Of a stretch of DNA of 64,000 nucleotides, positions 62,291-64,000 are shown in pieces. The translations under genes were made by a program, and so were the position numbers. Below the pieces are notes generated by a model. The model was not told where the DNA came from. It saw only the letters and a program-made list of their open reading frames with translations, and did no database searches. The DNA is from Nostoc linckia FACHB-104 (GTDB lineage: Bacteria > Cyanobacteriota > Cyanobacteriia > Cyanobacteriales > Nostocaceae), in assembly GCF_014696615.1 (NCBI RefSeq), contig NZ_JACJQJ010000021.1:1-64000 (forward strand), given 5' to 3'. Position 1 is the stretch's first letter; each line of letters starts with the position of its first letter.

Positions 62291-63466
62291 CTACCTTTGA
62301 GCAACTCGCATTAATAAAAATAAACCTGTTCCTAAGCCGATAAAGTTGGGTAACCAAGCTCCCATAAAGGGAGATAGCACATTTGCTTGTCCTAAAGCAC
62401 CAGTAATAAAGCTGAGTAAGTAGTATGAGAAAATGACAATCACGCTAATACCAAAACTGGTACCGCGTCCGGTGCGCTGAGGTATGCTACCCATCGCTGC
62501 GCCTACTAAGCCGAAAACTACACAAACAAAGGGTAAGGCGATTTTTTGTTGAATCCTCACCTCTAATTTACGAATTTTTTGGCGATCGCCACCAAGACGT
62601 TCTACGGCTAGCTGTTCTAGGGCTTCGGAAATATTCATCTCGCCGTAATCGCGGCTTTTTTCTGCCAAACTTAATGGTGTGCGGGGTAGTCGCAGTTGTT
62701 GGTGTTCAAACCTTAAAATGTTGCGATAAGAGCGATCAGGAGATACTAAATAAATAGTGCCATTATAAAAATCCCACACGTTTTGCGAACCGTTCCATTG
62801 CCCCGATTCTGCCACAACAATCTGATTTAAACCTTCCTCTGAACGATCAATAATTGTTAAACCTTTCATCTGCTGACCATCAAATTGGTCAGCATAGAAT
62901 AAGCGTGTCAGTATCCTACTGTTAGTACCATCTTTCTGTTTAATATCCCGATATTCAGGATAGAAAATATTTTGCTGCTTCAACATTGGCTTGTCTGACT
63001 TTAAAGCTTTCTCTAAAGTCATATTTGCTTGATAACTGGCAGCTGGTGCGATTTGTTCATTAAATAAAAATGTTAAGCCTGTTACTACCAAACTTAACAT
63101 TACAGCAGTCAAAACCATGCGATAAACACTTACCCCACAGCCACGCAAAGCGATTAGTTCACTCTCGCTAGAAAGACGACTATAAGTCATCAAAGTAGCT
63201 AAGAGCGTGGACATAGGGAAGGCTAAAACAATGAAAGTTGGCAGTTTTAATAAGAAAACCTGAATGGCAATGTTTATCGGTAACCCAGATTCTACAATTT
63301 TTCTGACTAAGTCAAATACGGCATCAATTGTCACACCAATTGACGAAAAAGCCCCCACTCCAAATAAAAATGGTGGTAGCAATTCGCTGGTGAGATAGCG
63401 ATCCATGATCGTAAAAGGCATCAGCGAATTGAGGCTATAGAAAGATGTGAGCTTTTTTGATACCAT
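62291..63466 (-). CDS. LptF/LptG-family permease (YjgP/YjgQ)
   Basis: The 391-residue protein has six membrane helices and an internal periplasmic domain (about 140-290). MDRYLTSELLPPFLFGVGAF at the family start and the LPTFIVLAFPMSTLLATLMTYSRLSSESELIALRGCGVSVYRMV coupling stretch are typical of LptF/G. It moves lipopolysaccharide out of the inner membrane with LptB. ATG 63406 (Met21) is the more usual start; the longer reading is kept because no signal decides. Its stop codon sits in STRR DNA. The next gene on the same strand is lptB, 192 bases upstream, consistent with one export module. Confidence 0.88.
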   Translation of the reverse strand: MVSKKLTSFYSLNSLMPFTIMDRYLTSELLPPFLFGVGAFSSIGVTIDAVFDLVRKIVESGLPINIAIQVFLLKLPTFIVLAFPMSTLLATLMTYSRLSSESELIALRGCGVSVYRMVLTAVMLSLVVTGLTFLFNEQIAPAASYQANMTLEKALKSDKPMLKQQNIFYPEYRDIKQKDGTNSRILTRLFYADQFDGQQMKGLTIIDRSEEGLNQIVVAESGQWNGSQNVWDFYNGTIYLVSPDRSYRNILRFEHQQLRLPRTPLSLAEKSRDYGEMNISEALEQLAVERLGGDRQKIRKLEVRIQQKIALPFVCVVFGLVGAAMGSIPQRTGRGTSFGISVIVIFSYYLLSFITGALGQANVLSPFMGAWLPNFIGLGTGLFLLMRVAQR

Positions 63467-63658
63467 AGGCTAACTTAAAATTAAATATTTATGTCATTTG
63501 GCATTTAAAATTTATAATTTGGCATTGCTATCTCATTAGATATAGCTCAGAATAATATGAATTTAGTGTTGAATGAAAACTAGCTGAAAAATCTAAATTA
63601 ATACTGAATAATTAAGGCTAAACAATTTTAGGTAAATTGTTATTTAATTTCTCTGATT

Positions 63659-64000
63659 TTATACTTGGAAATTATCCCCCAAGTAATATTGGCGCACCAG
63701 GGGATTATTATAAAGTTCATTGGCATTACCAAAGGCGAGAATTTGTCCTTCACGCATGATATAAGCGCGATCAGTAATGGCTAGGGTTTCGCGGACATTA
63801 TGATCTGTGATTAAAATACCCATGCCGCGATCGCGTAGTCGGGCTACAATTTGCTGAATTTCCGAAACAGCAATTGGATCGACTCCTGCAAACGGTTCAT
63901 CCAATAGTAGAAATTTTGGCCCTTCTCTACCAGCCGCTAAAGCTCTAGCTAGTTCAGTTCGCCGTCGTTCTCCACCAGAAAGTTGAATTCCTTTACTGTT
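63659..64000 (-). CDS. lptB: LPS export ABC transporter ATP-binding protein LptB (partial)
   Basis: Cut by the window edge; the frame continues to 64000. The visible 113 residues include signature [16 protein letters not shown], Walker [16 protein letters not shown], and H-loop [14 protein letters not shown], followed by a C-terminal [10 protein letters not shown]. These are LptB features. LptB drives LPS transport with LptFG and LptC. It precedes the LptF/G-type permease on the same strand. The N-terminal half, including Walker A, is outside the window. Confidence 0.93.
   Translation of the reverse strand, partial: NSKGIQLSGGERRRTELARALAAGREGPKFLLLDEPFAGVDPIAVSEIQQIVARLRDRGMGILITDHNVRETLAITDRAYIMREGQILAFGNANELYNNPLVRQYYLGDNFQV

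Overview
The window comes from a cyanobacterium, most likely a filamentous heterocyst-forming one (Nostocales; genus not resolved). The evidence is a set of cyanobacterial genes (ndhH, Raf1, menG for phylloquinone, a CBS-CP12 fusion, a CPP1-like J-protein, a glycine-tailed RRM protein, DUF2811), frequent HIP1 octamers (GCGATCGC), and dense arrays of short tandemly repeated sequences (STRRs) of the kind common in Nostoc relatives. No tRNA, rRNA, CRISPR array, integrase or transposase gene was recognised.

Layout. 1-825 is repeat-rich intergenic DNA. 826-9.0 kb holds ndhH, a SUKH-like protein, an unrecognised protein, a PAS/LuxR-type regulator, a membrane-anchored caspase-family protein with an EF-hand loop, and cofG. 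9.0-11.6 kb holds a 21-bp tandem repeat array, a small coiled-coil protein, a secreted protein with four near-identical 63-bp repeats, and an L,D-transpeptidase. 11.6-21.3 kb, all on the minus strand, is a nine-gene set that reads as a type IV secretion system: VirB2-, B3-, B4-, B5-, B6-, B8-, B8-, B10- and B9-like proteins in transcription order. No relaxase, coupling protein, VirB11, VirB1 or integrase is present. 22-30 kb holds rsmH, a GAF histidine kinase, anmK (interrupted in frame by an STRR), a conserved small protein, an MFS transporter and a DUF2811 gene. 30.5-35 kb holds an OmpR-type regulator, the CPP1-like protein, a HAD hydrolase and a zinc-ribbon/NYN/OST-HTH protein. 35-40.3 kb is a phosphate-uptake region (pstB paralog, then pstS-pstC-pstA-pstB). 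40.4-51.9 kb holds raf1, a response regulator-GAF protein, menG, a DUF445 protein, a Uma2 protein, a divergent Rieske/TetR pair, a 7TM-HD phosphodiesterase and an ADP-ribosylglycohydrolase-like protein, with a candidate structured RNA at about 50.66-50.87 kb. 52-64 kb holds aroQ with a 44-residue ORF just upstream, topA, a DUF6745 pair, an RRM protein, an Ada-like protein, an unrecognised membrane-anchored protein, CBS-CP12, an LptF/G-type permease and the start of lptB.

How the parts work together. The pst genes form one high-affinity phosphate importer with a candidate Pho box in front of pstS. The TetR regulator and Rieske oxygenase share a divergent promoter with a perfect 28-bp palindrome. 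The lpt genes belong to lipopolysaccharide export. The T4SS-like set looks like one operon for a membrane-spanning translocation channel whose cargo is unknown. STRR arrays fill convergent intergenic gaps; they touch, and in places supply, the stop codons of several genes. The strongest candidates for something undescribed are the T4SS-like cluster without DNA-processing genes, the structured RNA near 50.7 kb, an 11-bp-phased array of DnaA-box-like sequences at 29.0 kb, and the role of the STRRs in reshaping protein ends.
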